NCBI RefSeq assembly: GCF_001905125.1
Contig: NZ_LWLE01000012.1
Span: 252,759-316,758 of the forward strand
Origin: Streptomyces sp. TSRI0281
Lineage (GTDB): Bacteria > Actinomycetota > Actinomycetes > Streptomycetales > Streptomycetaceae
Direction: 5' to 3'
DNA: 64,000 bases
Both the position numbers and the translations under genes were made by a program. The notes under the pieces are model-generated. The model worked only from the letters and a program-made list of their open reading frames with translations. It ran no database searches and was not told where the DNA came from. Shown in pieces: positions 51,805 through 60,247 of this stretch (position 1 is the stretch's first letter; every line of letters starts with the position of its first letter).

Positions 51805-53439
51805 TCAGAGCGTGGCGTAGAGCACTCCGGCGCTGTTCACGGGCCCGGTGCGCAGTTGGTCCGGCCAGTCGAGGGCGATGCCGAGGGAATCGCTCAACCG
51901 CCCCTGGAAGGAGGCCAGCCTGCGCTCGGTCGCGCGTACGGCACGCGGCGGCAGCCGGTGCTCCAGGCAGTACGAGACCAGGGCGCCCACGGCCTCGCCG
52001 ATGCTCCACTGGCCGCAGTGCCCGCCCAGTGCCGGGGCGCTGAGGTGCGTGGCGCCGACGTTCTGCCCGGCAGGGAGCAGATTCTCCACCCGTACGGGAA
52101 GCAGTGCGCCCAGCGGCAGCTGGAACGGCAGGCACTCCAGATCGAGCCCGACGCCGCCCCCGGTGCCCGGCTGCAGGGTGATGCGGGAGCGCAGGGTCCC
52201 CACGCTGTCGGTGAAGGTCTCCGCGCCCGGCGCCCCGGTCCTGGCGGCGGCCGTGAGGTGGTGTTCCCGCACCGTGAACTCGGCCCGTATGCGCCGGGAT
52301 TCGCGTATCCGAAGGGACTTGGCGAACCCGTCCGCCGTCCCCGTCACATCCGGTCGCAGCCGCAGTTCGGGGTAGCCGTGGCCGCCGTCGTGGCGGGGCG
52401 CCCGCGTCTGCATCCAGTGGAGGAAGGACAGCGCCTGCTCACGCGCCTCCCGCTCGGCCCGGACCCGTGCCCCCTCGCCGAGCCCCACGAGCGGGAGCCC
52501 GGAGTAGGCCGTCTGCTGCCAGTCGACCAGAGTGATGTCGCTGTCGAAGGTCCCGGGCAGATACCGGCCGCGGGCGAGCGCCCGCCGCTGGTGCCAGCGG
52601 TCGTTGGGCGGCGCGGCCCACGGCGGGACGTCGTCCGGCTCGTGCAGGAACAGGGGCACGGAACGGAGCGAGCCGCTGCCCGGTTCGGCGGTGTCCCAGG
52701 AGAAGGCGGCGGACCACCGGTCGTAGCCGGCCGGCCGGTCGACCGTGTGGTCCTCGCCGGGGCGGTGGTCCAGGGCGAAGACCCAGGAGACGGGCTGCTG
52801 GTCGAGCGGGTCGGCCACCGCGGCGGCGTGCGGCTCACCGGTCTCCTCCCGGGACTCGGCGCCCGTGACGTGCTCGACGCCCGCGAGTTCGAGCAGTTCG
52901 CCCAGGTCGGTGGCGTCGACGACGTACGAGGCGGACACGGTCAGCCGCTTCCCGTCCGGGCCCTCCAGGGTGACGGCGGCGACCCGGTCGCCCTCCGGGT
53001 GGGCCGCGACCGGCCGGTGCGACAGCAGCAGGGTGATCCGGCCCGCGGCCAGGTGCGGGGCCAGCAGCTCCTGGACGACGGCGAGCGCGGCGCGGGGTTC
53101 ATGGCTGAGATGGCCGGTGGTGCTGAGCCCGGGGTCGAGCAGCGGATCGGCGTACGGTTCCGGGCGCAGCGGGTAGTTGCGCCGGTAGAAGTCGCGGATC
53201 CGCTCGCGCAGATCGCGGTAGCCGGGGGAGACCGGGTCCAGTTCGATGCGGTGACCGTCGGCGAGCGGCAGCGCCTGCGCGGTGAGCAGGCCGCCGGGCC
53301 AGTCGGTGGCCTCGGCGAGCACGACGTGGTGGCCGAAGCGGGCGGCGGTGAGCGCGGCGGCGAGGCCGCCGAGGCCGGCACCGACCACCAGGACGTCGGT
53401 CGCGAGCTCGCGGGCGGGGGGTTCGGGGGTGGCGGACAC
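51805..53439 (-). CDS. FAD-dependent oxidoreductase
   Basis: Protein of 544 residues with no signal. Dinucleotide loop VLVVGAGLGGLAAALTAARFG, then EATDWPGGLLTAQ, VVDATDLGELLELAGV, and the C-terminal FAD strip LLPAGQNVGATHLSAPALGGHCGQW. That pattern is the FAD_oxidored family, shared with the gene at 34766 but without its C-terminal modules. GTG 53439 is preceded by GGAGGAG. It lies 13 bases after the GntR/LacI hybrid gene, so the two form one unit under the TTGACGC-type palindromes. Likely acts on a sugar or glycan-derived compound. Confidence 0.84.
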   Translation of the reverse strand: MSATPEPPARELATDVLVVGAGLGGLAAALTAARFGHHVVLAEATDWPGGLLTAQALPLADGHRIELDPVSPGYRDLRERIRDFYRRNYPLRPEPYADPLLDPGLSTTGHLSHEPRAALAVVQELLAPHLAAGRITLLLSHRPVAAHPEGDRVAAVTLEGPDGKRLTVSASYVVDATDLGELLELAGVEHVTGAESREETGEPHAAAVADPLDQQPVSWVFALDHRPGEDHTVDRPAGYDRWSAAFSWDTAEPGSGSLRSVPLFLHEPDDVPPWAAPPNDRWHQRRALARGRYLPGTFDSDITLVDWQQTAYSGLPLVGLGEGARVRAEREAREQALSFLHWMQTRAPRHDGGHGYPELRLRPDVTGTADGFAKSLRIRESRRIRAEFTVREHHLTAAARTGAPGAETFTDSVGTLRSRITLQPGTGGGVGLDLECLPFQLPLGALLPVRVENLLPAGQNVGATHLSAPALGGHCGQWSIGEAVGALVSYCLEHRLPPRAVRATERRLASFQGRLSDSLGIALDWPDQLRTGPVNSAGVLYATL

Positions 53440-53452
53440 AGGAGTCTCCTCC

Positions 53453-54625
53453 TCAGGGCCGGGGGGCGGCGACGGTGCGGAGCCGGACCGGCGCGGAGTC
53501 GCGCGTCCTGATCCGGACGGGAAGCACGATCTGCTCGGCGCTGCGGTACGGGTCGTCGCCCGCCGCGCGCTCCGAGATCCGGGTGACCAGGAGTTCCACC
53601 GCGCGGCTGCCGATCTCCCGCGCGGGCAGCCGGGCGGCGAAGCTCGTCAGCGGCAGCAGATCGTACGGGCCGGCGTCGTCCATGCCCGCCAGCACGATCT
53701 CGTCGGGAACACCGATGCCGAGCGAGGCCAGATCGGAGGCCGCGGTGGCCACGGCGAAGCCATGGGCGCACAGCAGGGCGGTCGGCGGCTCGGGCGCGGA
53801 GAGCAGCTCGGACAGCAGGCGGATGCGCTCCCTGTCCGGCAGCGCGGTGTACGAGCGCAGTGCGGTCAACTGGGGCAGCAGGGGCTGCCCATGGGCGCGC
53901 AGGGCCTGTTTGTGGCCGGTCATCCGGTCATGGACGCTCGTGCACTCGGTCTCGCCCCAGAGCGTCGCGATGCGTTCGTGGCCAGCGGCGAGCAGCTGTT
54001 CGGTGAGGCGGTAGCCGACGTCGTAGTTGTCCGCGGTGACCGCGTCGATGGCGAGATCCGGGAAATACCGGTCGACCAGCACCATGGGCAGGCGCAGGCG
54101 CCTGATCTCGTCGAGCACACCGAGATCGGGTGCGCCCTGGACGGGGTACAGGATGATGCCGTCGACCCGGTCCTCGACCGCCTGGCGCAGCATCTTGTCC
54201 TGGCGCGCCGTGGACGCCTGGTGATCGGCGTGGCCCGTGGCGGTCATCCGCATGGCCGTGTCGGAGAAGAACAGGCGCAGTCCGCGCTCCGCACAGCTCG
54301 ACTCGATGCCGCGCAGTACGTCGGTCTGGTGCGGCCCCTGACCGCTGATGATGCACGCGATCACCCCCGAGCGCTGCGGGGCGGCGGACCCGTCCGTCCG
54401 GTCGCCGGGTGCGGCGACGAAGGTCCCCAGGCCCCGGCGGCGTACCAACAGGCCCTCCGCGACAAGGTCGTTGAGCGCACGTACGGCGGTGGTGGAGCTG
54501 ACCTGGAACCGCTCGCGCAACTGGTTCTGCGTGATGAACGGGGCACCTGCCACGTACTCGTCGCGCGCCACCTCCGCCCGCAACTCGTCCTTGATGCGCT
54601 GGTACTTGGGCTCGGACGTGCCCAT
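53453..54625 (-). CDS. GntR/LacI hybrid regulator
   Basis: Regulator of 390 residues: GntR-type winged helix at the N-terminus (KYQRIKDELRAEVARDEY, QNQLRERFQVSSTTAVRALNDL) joined to a LacI/periplasmic-binding-protein-like sensor (GVIACIISGQGPHQTDVLRGI, DGIILYPVQGAPDL, PDEIVLAGMDDAGP), the same layout as AraR-type repressors. Probably senses a sugar. ATG 54625 was chosen; an in-frame codon 33 bases upstream is possible. It controls itself and the FAD oxidoreductase through three palindromes at 54646-54740. Confidence 0.88.
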   Translation of the reverse strand: MGTSEPKYQRIKDELRAEVARDEYVAGAPFITQNQLRERFQVSSTTAVRALNDLVAEGLLVRRRGLGTFVAAPGDRTDGSAAPQRSGVIACIISGQGPHQTDVLRGIESSCAERGLRLFFSDTAMRMTATGHADHQASTARQDKMLRQAVEDRVDGIILYPVQGAPDLGVLDEIRRLRLPMVLVDRYFPDLAIDAVTADNYDVGYRLTEQLLAAGHERIATLWGETECTSVHDRMTGHKQALRAHGQPLLPQLTALRSYTALPDRERIRLLSELLSAPEPPTALLCAHGFAVATAASDLASLGIGVPDEIVLAGMDDAGPYDLLPLTSFAARLPAREIGSRAVELLVTRISERAAGDDPYRSAEQIVLPVRIRTRDSAPVRLRTVAAPRP

Positions 54626-54645
54626 CCAGCCACCACCCCCCTCGG

Positions 54646-54659
54646 TTTGACGCGTCAAA
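54646..54659. promoter_or_regulatory. Operator 1 of the GntR/LacI hybrid
   Basis: Perfect 14-bp palindrome TTTGACGCGTCAAA, just downstream of the predicted transcription start. Confidence 0.8.
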
Positions 54660-54673
54660 GCAGCGTGGGTACC

Positions 54674-54703
54674 AGTGTGTTGAGGGTTAACGCATTATTT
54701 CAA
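54674..54703 (-). promoter_or_regulatory. Promoter of the GntR/LacI hybrid unit
   Basis: Minus strand: TTGAAA, 18-base spacer, CACACT. A second operator-like sequence TTAACGCATTA (54687-54697) lies in the spacer. Confidence 0.55.
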
Positions 54704-54728
54704 GGGGGTTGCAGGGAAAATTTGCCGC

Positions 54729-54740
54729 TTAGTGCGTCAA
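54729..54740. promoter_or_regulatory. Operator 3 of the GntR/LacI hybrid
   Basis: TTAGTGCGTCAA, read as TTGACGCACTAA on the other strand. It shares the TTrACGC core with the other two sites and lies upstream of the -35. Confidence 0.6.
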
Positions 54741-54838
54741 CTGAAGGGGGAGAGGCATCGGAACGCGTACGGCGGGACGATCGCGCGGCGGCCGGGTGGA
54801 AGTCCACCGACACGGCCCACGGCCCGGCCCGAGGGGCC

Positions 54839-55909
54839 TCAGCCGGTGACGCGCGGCGGCGGGGCCGTGCTGGCCCGCACCACGAGCCGCGACGGCACCG
54901 CGAGCGACCTGGGCGAGGCCGACGCGTCGCCGAGAGCCAGCAGGAGTGCCCGGCGCCCGATCTCCTCCAGCGGCAGCCGTACGGTGGTGAGTGCCGGCGT
55001 GACGTCACAGGCCACCGGAAGGTCGTCGAACCCGACCACGGAGACCTCTGCCGGGACGCTGCGGCCGAGGTCGTCACGGAGCGCCGCGAGAGCGCCGAGA
55101 GCCATGGCGTCATTGAGCGCGAACAGTGCGGTGATGCCCGGGGACCTGCGGAAGAGCCGCACCGCCGCGGCGCGCCCGCCGTCCCGGGTGAAATCGGCCT
55201 CCGCGCGATGCCGCTCCTGGACCTGGACGCCCAACTCCGCCGCCCGCTCCAGGAATCCCCGCAGCCGGTCCTGTACGGAGACCAGGGCCAGCGGGCCGCA
55301 GATGACGCCGATCTCGGTGTGCCCGAGCCCGGCGAGATGCTCGGCCACCGCACGGCCGCCCTCGCGGTTGCCCGGCACGATCGTGTCCACCGGCAGCCCC
55401 TCGTGCGCCACCGCGGTCACCCGGCCGCCGTGGGCGGCGAACGCCTCCAGTTCCTGGGTGAGCGCGGGGCTGCCGCCGGTGAAGCCCGACCCGGCGAGGA
55501 TGACGGCCCGCGCCCGCTGGGCCCGCAGCCGGGCCACGTACTCCGCCTGGAGACGCGGCTCGTGGAACGTCCCCGCCAGCATCACCAGGAGCTTGTGGTC
55601 GCGGGCGACCTCCATGACACCGGCCGCGATGGCGGAGTAGTAGGCGTCGTTCACATCGTGGACGATCAGCCCGATGATGGAGGTCGTGGACTGCACGAGC
55701 GCCCTGGCCGGCGCGTTGGACACATAGCGGAGCCGGGCGGCTGCCTCCAGGACGCGCTCCTGGAGCTCCTGGGTGACGTTGCGGTCGCTGTCGCTGAGCA
55801 CGCGCGACGCCGTGGCAAGGGATACCCCGGCGTCCTGCGCGACCTGCTGGAGCGTCACGGCGGACGGCGGGCGGGGGCGGGCGGAACGTCGATTGACCTG
55901 GCTCGGCAT
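54839..55909 (-). CDS. LacI-family repressor of the glycan locus
   Basis: Regulator of 356 residues. The N-terminal helix-turn-helix is VTLQQVAQDAGVSLATASRVLSD, and the rest is a sugar-binding Periplas_BP-like sensor (VSVVGFDDLPVACDVTPALTTVR). ATG 55909 has no ribosome-binding site; TATCGT (55916-55921) lies six bases before it, so the message is probably leaderless. An operator at 55929 suggests autorepression, and the same site before the importer, the unassigned enzyme unit and the Gfo/Idh unit makes it the likely master repressor. The inducer is presumably an oligosaccharide taken up by the importer. Confidence 0.9.
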   Translation of the reverse strand: MPSQVNRRSARPRPPSAVTLQQVAQDAGVSLATASRVLSDSDRNVTQELQERVLEAAARLRYVSNAPARALVQSTTSIIGLIVHDVNDAYYSAIAAGVMEVARDHKLLVMLAGTFHEPRLQAEYVARLRAQRARAVILAGSGFTGGSPALTQELEAFAAHGGRVTAVAHEGLPVDTIVPGNREGGRAVAEHLAGLGHTEIGVICGPLALVSVQDRLRGFLERAAELGVQVQERHRAEADFTRDGGRAAAVRLFRRSPGITALFALNDAMALGALAALRDDLGRSVPAEVSVVGFDDLPVACDVTPALTTVRLPLEEIGRRALLLALGDASASPRSLAVPSRLVVRASTAPPPRVTG

Positions 55910-55915
55910 AGGGCT

Positions 55916-55921
55916 ACGATA
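55916..55921 (-). promoter_or_regulatory. -10 of leaderless lacI
   Basis: TATCGT six bases before ATG 55909. Fits TANNNT-N6-ATG, as before the AraC and kinase-like genes. Confidence 0.55.
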
Positions 55922-55928
55922 GCCGCAC

Positions 55929-55942
55929 TGAAAGCGTTTTCC
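55929..55942 (-). promoter_or_regulatory. LacI-type autoregulatory operator
   Basis: TGAAAGCGTTTTCC on the plus strand, one change from the 39261 site on the other strand. It covers the -35 area of lacI. Confidence 0.75.
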
Positions 55943-55987
55943 CATTGCATCCATCGGCGGATCCGACGCCGTGGACACCTCGCCGGG

Positions 55988-56356
55988 TCAGCCGCCGGCC
56001 GGCGGCTGATGCAGTCCGAACGGTGAGCCCTGATCGTCGTGGCAGAGCCGGAACCGGCCGAAGCGGGCGACCGAGGCGTCGTCGGAGCCGCCGAGATCGA
56101 CGGCGTCGACGGTGCCGCCCAGCTCGCGGACGCGGTCGGCCGCGGCGGACAGGTCCTCGACCCTGAAGAACAGATAGGGACCCGCTCCCGCGTCGCCGCC
56201 GTGCAGCCCGCCCGGTCCGCCGGGAGTCCGGATCGCGAAGCCGCCGCCGTCCGACAGCCCCGGGTCGAAGGTCCAGCCGAACAGCGCTCCGTAGAACGTC
56301 CTGGCCCGTTCGGGGTCGTCGACACCCAGCTCGAAGAAAGAGACCTCACCGGCCAT
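55988..56356 (-). CDS. VOC/glyoxalase-like protein
   Basis: Protein of 122 residues with the vicinal-oxygen-chelate fold. The N-terminal strip VSFFELGVDDPERARTFYGALFGW and C-terminal RFRLCHDDQGSPFGLHQP are typical, with Glu and His metal-ligand candidates. Functions range from resistance to dioxygenase, and nothing nearby fixes the role. Start at ATG 56356 has no clear ribosome-binding site. It follows the lacI gene on the other side of the operator region but is transcribed toward it. Confidence 0.83.
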   Translation of the reverse strand: MAGEVSFFELGVDDPERARTFYGALFGWTFDPGLSDGGGFAIRTPGGPGGLHGGDAGAGPYLFFRVEDLSAAADRVRELGGTVDAVDLGGSDDASVARFGRFRLCHDDQGSPFGLHQPPAGG

Positions 56357-56569
56357 CACTGACACCCGCCGTCCGTCGGGGGACTTCCGCACTCCCACCG
56401 TACGGCCGCCCGTACCCGGCCGCTCCCGGTGGAGCCGGCCCCGCCGGGGTTCGGAAATCCCGAACCCCGCATCCGGGTGGCCGCCCCATTCCGGGCCCCG
56501 TCCGCGGCTTCGTACCGTCGGGGAGTCGTCGGCGAGTGGCGCCGGCCGAGGAAAGCGGGCAGAACCGCG

Positions 56570-57457
56570 ATGGACCTCCTGACATCGGCGGACAGCCGAC
56601 CGGTTCTCGAACTCGACCGGGTGTGCCGGACCTACGGGCGGGGGCCGGGGGCCGTGCACGCGCTGCGCGATCTGGACGCCCGGCTGCGCGGGGGCACGTT
56701 CACCGCCGTGATGGGTCCCTCGGGATCCGGGAAGTCGACGTTCCTGCAATGCGCGGCCGGACTCGACCGGCCCACATCCGGCGCGGTGCGGCTGGCCGGA
56801 CAGGAGATCAGCCGGATGCGGGAGCGGAAGCTGACCCGGCTGCGGCGGGCCCGCATCGGGTTCGTCTTCCAGTCCTTCAACCTCCTCCCCGCGCTGACGG
56901 TGCAGGAGAACGTCCTGCTGCCGCTCCGGCTCGACGGCAAGCGGCGCGACGCCGCACGCGCCCGGCGGATGCTTGCCCGGGTGGGCCTGGACGGACGCGA
57001 GGACGCCCGCCCGGGGCAGCTCTCCGGCGGACAGCAGCAGCGGGTGGCGATCGCCCGTGCGCTGATCACCGAACCGGAGGTGGTGTTCGCCGACGAGCCC
57101 ACCGGCGCGCTCGACGGCGCGACGGCCGCCGGGATCGTGGAACTGCTGCGGGAATCGGTGAGCGCCTTCGGCGCCACGGTGGTGGTCGTCACGCACGACC
57201 CGCTGGTCGGCGCGGCGGCCGACCGGCTGCTGCTGCTCTCCGGCGGGCGGCTGGCCGAGGACACCGCACCCGCGCACGGCCCGGCCGGACCCGGCGCGCC
57301 GCAACGCCGCCCGGCCGGAAGCGGCGCCCACGGGTTCGATCCGCCCGGAAGCGGCGCCCATGGGTTCGGCCCGCCCGGACACGGCGCCCACGAGCCGTGC
57401 GCGGCCGGACGCGGCGCCCACGGGTTCGGCCCGGCACAGGACGGACCGGTGTCATGA
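56570..57457 (+). CDS. ABC exporter ATPase (MacB/LolD type) with repeat tail
   Basis: ATPase of 295 residues. Walker A GPSGSGKST (49-57), signature LSGGQQQR (151-158), Walker B VVFADE (171-176) and a following His in VVVVTHDP are all intact. The domain ends near residue 235; the last 55 residues are a Gly/His/Pro-rich tail made of four 10-residue units coded by a 30-bp repeat, which is not part of the fold. The start at ATG 56570 has only a distant GAGG. Stop overlaps the FtsX gene by four bases. Probably an exporter or mechanotransmission system controlled by the two-component pair downstream. Confidence 0.9.
   Translation: MDLLTSADSRPVLELDRVCRTYGRGPGAVHALRDLDARLRGGTFTAVMGPSGSGKSTFLQCAAGLDRPTSGAVRLAGQEISRMRERKLTRLRRARIGFVFQSFNLLPALTVQENVLLPLRLDGKRRDAARARRMLARVGLDGREDARPGQLSGGQQQRVAIARALITEPEVVFADEPTGALDGATAAGIVELLRESVSAFGATVVVVTHDPLVGAAADRLLLLSGGRLAEDTAPAHGPAGPGAPQRRPAGSGAHGFDPPGSGAHGFGPPGHGAHEPCAAGRGAHGFGPAQDGPVS
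57317..57436 (+). repeat. 30-bp tandem repeat in the ABC ATPase gene
   Basis: Four units of 30 bp starting GGAAGCGGCGCCC or a close variant. In-frame; each codes G-x-G-A-H plus five variable residues. Confidence 0.92.
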
Positions 57458-58764
57458 CGACCGGACTCGCCCGTGCCTCCGTACGCTCCCGGCCCTCCGC
57501 CTTCGCCGGTACCTTCGCCGCTCTCGTCCTCTCCGCGACGGTGGTCACCGCCTGTGTGGCGATCGCCGTCTCCGCCGCGGGGGCGCCCGCGGCCCCCGGG
57601 CGCGCGGCGGTCTCCGAGATGGGCCTCGCCTTCACCCTGGTCACCGTCTATCTGTCCGTCTTCGTGATCGGACAGGTGATGTCGCTGGCCGTCGCCCAAC
57701 GGGGCCGCGAGAGCGCGCTGCTCCGGGCGATCGGGGCCGGACCCTGGCAGATCAGACGCATGGTCGCGGCGGAGGCACTGTGCACCGCGCTGCTCGCCCT
57801 GCCCGTCGGGTACGGCTTCGGCTCCCTGCTCGCCCGCGTCTGGTTCGACGGGATGTCCGCGCACGGCATGGTCCCCGACGGGTTCTCGCTGAGCGTCGGG
57901 TGGCCCTCGTTCCTCGCGGCGGCCGGGGTGCTGGTGATCTCCTCGCAACTCGGCGGAGTGATCGCCGCCTGGCGCGGCTCGCGCACCCGCCCGTCGTCGG
58001 CGCTCGCCGCATCGGCCGTATCCGGCGGTGAACGGGCAGGCGTGGTACGTGGGTTGTCCGCCGTGCTGGCTCTGCTCGGCGCCGTCGCGCTGACCGCCGC
58101 CGCACGGGCCGGGTCGGTGGAGGACGCGGGGGCCGCGATCCCTCTCGTCCTGCTCGCCCACCTCGTCGCGATCGGGCTCGCCGGGCCGTGGATCGGCCGC
58201 CTCACCGCCGCGGTGGCGGCGCCGCTGCTGCGCGGGCCGGGCGGCGCGGCGGGGGAACTGGCCGTGGCCGGTGCGCGGGCGAGGGCGCGCAGGCTCTCCG
58301 CGGCGGTCACGCCGATCGCCCTGGTCACGGCCTTCGCGCTGGCCAAGTTCATCTCCCTGTCCGGGGCGGGCGATCCGGACTGGATGGAGGTCTTCGGCAC
58401 GCTCCTGTACGCCGGTTTCGCGGGCTTCGTCGCGGCGAACACCCTGATCATGCTGACCCTGGAGCGTCTGCGGGAGTTCTCCCTGCTGCGGGCGGTGGGT
58501 GCCGGAGCCCGGCAGATCGTCGCCGTCGTCCTCTGGGAGGGCGTCATCACCGCCCTGGCCGGGGTGGGCGCGGGCGCCGTCGCGGGCTGCGCCGTGATGG
58601 TGCCGTTGGGGGAGAAGACCGGCACTCCGCTCTCCGGCCTGCCGCCCTGGGCCTGGGCGGCGACGCTCACCTCCGGTCTCGTGCTGGTCCTGGCCGCCTC
58701 GTGCGTGCCCCTGGTGCGGATGCTGCGGGTGCGGCCGATGGAGGGGATGGTCCGAAGCACCTGA
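57454..58764 (+). CDS. FtsX-family ABC permease
   Basis: Membrane subunit of 436 residues with about eight hydrophobic segments. The FtsX domain shows in LAVAQRGRESALLRAIGAGPWQIRRMV and LERLREFSLLRAVGAGARQIVAVV, two related copies, so this is a fused double unit rather than a MacB-like single domain. Partner of the ATPase it overlaps (ATGA). Such pairs export peptides or antibiotics or sense them together with a two-component system, and one follows 124 bases later. Confidence 0.9.
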   Translation: MTTGLARASVRSRPSAFAGTFAALVLSATVVTACVAIAVSAAGAPAAPGRAAVSEMGLAFTLVTVYLSVFVIGQVMSLAVAQRGRESALLRAIGAGPWQIRRMVAAEALCTALLALPVGYGFGSLLARVWFDGMSAHGMVPDGFSLSVGWPSFLAAAGVLVISSQLGGVIAAWRGSRTRPSSALAASAVSGGERAGVVRGLSAVLALLGAVALTAAARAGSVEDAGAAIPLVLLAHLVAIGLAGPWIGRLTAAVAAPLLRGPGGAAGELAVAGARARARRLSAAVTPIALVTAFALAKFISLSGAGDPDWMEVFGTLLYAGFAGFVAANTLIMLTLERLREFSLLRAVGAGARQIVAVVLWEGVITALAGVGAGAVAGCAVMVPLGEKTGTPLSGLPPWAWAATLTSGLVLVLAASCVPLVRMLRVRPMEGMVRST

Positions 58765-58888
58765 GGAGGAGAGATCATCTCCGGACACGACCGGGGTGGT
58801 GTCCGCCGCCGTCGAGCGTGACAGTCCGCCCCGCCACCCTGCCCGCCCCCGCCTGCCTACCGCTCATCCGCCAGGAACGGACCTCTTC

Positions 58889-60247
58889 GTGCCCCCTCGT
58901 ACCACCCGCCCCCTCGGCGTTCTGCGTTTCCTCGGCATCCCCGTCTCCCGGACCCTGTGCAGGGAGACCGCGTACGCCGTCCTCGCCCCGCTGCCCGGCG
59001 TCATCTGCGGCATCGCGCTCCTCGAACTCCTCGCCGTGTCGCTCGTCGCCTCCGTGACGCTCGTCGGTCTGATCCTGCTGGTCGGGGTCCTGTTCGCGGC
59101 CCGAGCGGCAGGCGCCCTGCACCGCGGGCTGCTGCGTGGCCTGCTGGGGGAGGACATCCCCGCGCCGCCGAAACGGAAGTGGCGCGGCCGGGGCTTCCTG
59201 TCCGGCGTCCGCGCCCGTCTCACCGACGGCGACGGGTGGCGCGCCGCCGCCTTCGGTGTCGCGTACGCACCCCTGGGCCTGGTCCTGTTCGCCGTCGCGG
59301 TGGGCCTGCGGCTGTACGGCATCGCCGCACTCAGCTACCCCCTGTGGTGGCGGGCCGTCGAGACGGACGGGCGTCCCGGTATCGGCCTGGTGGGCGACAT
59401 CGGTCTGGACACCTGGCCGAAGGCGCTGGCCACCGCCCTCGTGGGCCTCGCCGTGCTCGCCCTCTCCGCCTGGTCGACGCGCGCACTGCTCACCCTCGTC
59501 GTACGGCCCACGGCCCGCGCCCTGCTCGGTCCGGGGCGGCTGGCGGACCGGGTGACCGTCCTGGAGGAGACCCGTGCGCTGGCCGTCCAGGATTCGGCGG
59601 CCACGCTGCGCCGCATCGAACGCGATCTGCACGACGGTGCGCAGTCGCGCCTCATCGCCGTCGCCATGGCCCTCGCGGGTGCGCGCGACCAGCTCTCCCG
59701 CGCACCGGGCGACTCACCGCAACTGATCCGGGGCCGCGAACTCGTGGACTCCGCGCTTGCCAACTCCCGTACCGCCATCGAGGAGTTGCGCGACCTCGTC
59801 CGCGGCATCCATCCGCCCGCCCTCAACAGTGGCCTGGACGTGGCGCTGGAGACCCTGGCGACCCGGGCGGGCCTCCCCGTCGCCGTACGGCTCGATCTGC
59901 CCGACCGGCCGCCCGAGGCCATCGAGTCGATCGCGTACTTCTGCACGGCCGAACTCCTGGCCAACGTCGCCCGCCACGCCGGTGCGGACCGGGCCGAGGT
60001 CGAGGCGTATGTGAAGGGCGGGGTGCTGCGGGTGACCGTGCGCGACGACGGCCGCGGCGGCGCCCGCCCCCGTCCCGGTGCCGACACCGGGGCCGGGGGC
60101 ACCGGGCTCGCCGGTCTCGCCGAACGGATCAGTACGGTGGACGGGCGGCTGCTGATCGACAGCCCCGACGGCGGCCCGACCGAGGTCACCGTCGAACTGC
60201 CGCTGCCCGCCCACGTCCCCCGCACCGTCCCCCAGGAGTCCCGCTGA
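58889..60247 (+). CDS. Sensor histidine kinase (HisKA_3 type)
   Basis: Membrane sensor of 452 residues. It has four to five hydrophobic segments in the N-terminal half, then the phosphorylation site ERDLHDGAQSRLIAVAMAL with the H of RDLHDG, and a C-terminal HATPase with ELLANVARHAGA and RDDGRGG. GTG 58889 was chosen (AGGAA about 12 bases before); an upstream in-frame GTG near 58796 is possible. The gene ends by sharing a base with the response regulator start (TGATG). Confidence 0.9.
   Translation: MPPRTTRPLGVLRFLGIPVSRTLCRETAYAVLAPLPGVICGIALLELLAVSLVASVTLVGLILLVGVLFAARAAGALHRGLLRGLLGEDIPAPPKRKWRGRGFLSGVRARLTDGDGWRAAAFGVAYAPLGLVLFAVAVGLRLYGIAALSYPLWWRAVETDGRPGIGLVGDIGLDTWPKALATALVGLAVLALSAWSTRALLTLVVRPTARALLGPGRLADRVTVLEETRALAVQDSAATLRRIERDLHDGAQSRLIAVAMALAGARDQLSRAPGDSPQLIRGRELVDSALANSRTAIEELRDLVRGIHPPALNSGLDVALETLATRAGLPVAVRLDLPDRPPEAIESIAYFCTAELLANVARHAGADRAEVEAYVKGGVLRVTVRDDGRGGARPRPGADTGAGGTGLAGLAERISTVDGRLLIDSPDGGPTEVTVELPLPAHVPRTVPQESR

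Noticed and set aside
53282..56026. Long plus-strand frame opposite the regulators and FAD gene
   Set aside because: Runs through several clear minus-strand genes and their control region; no domain seen.
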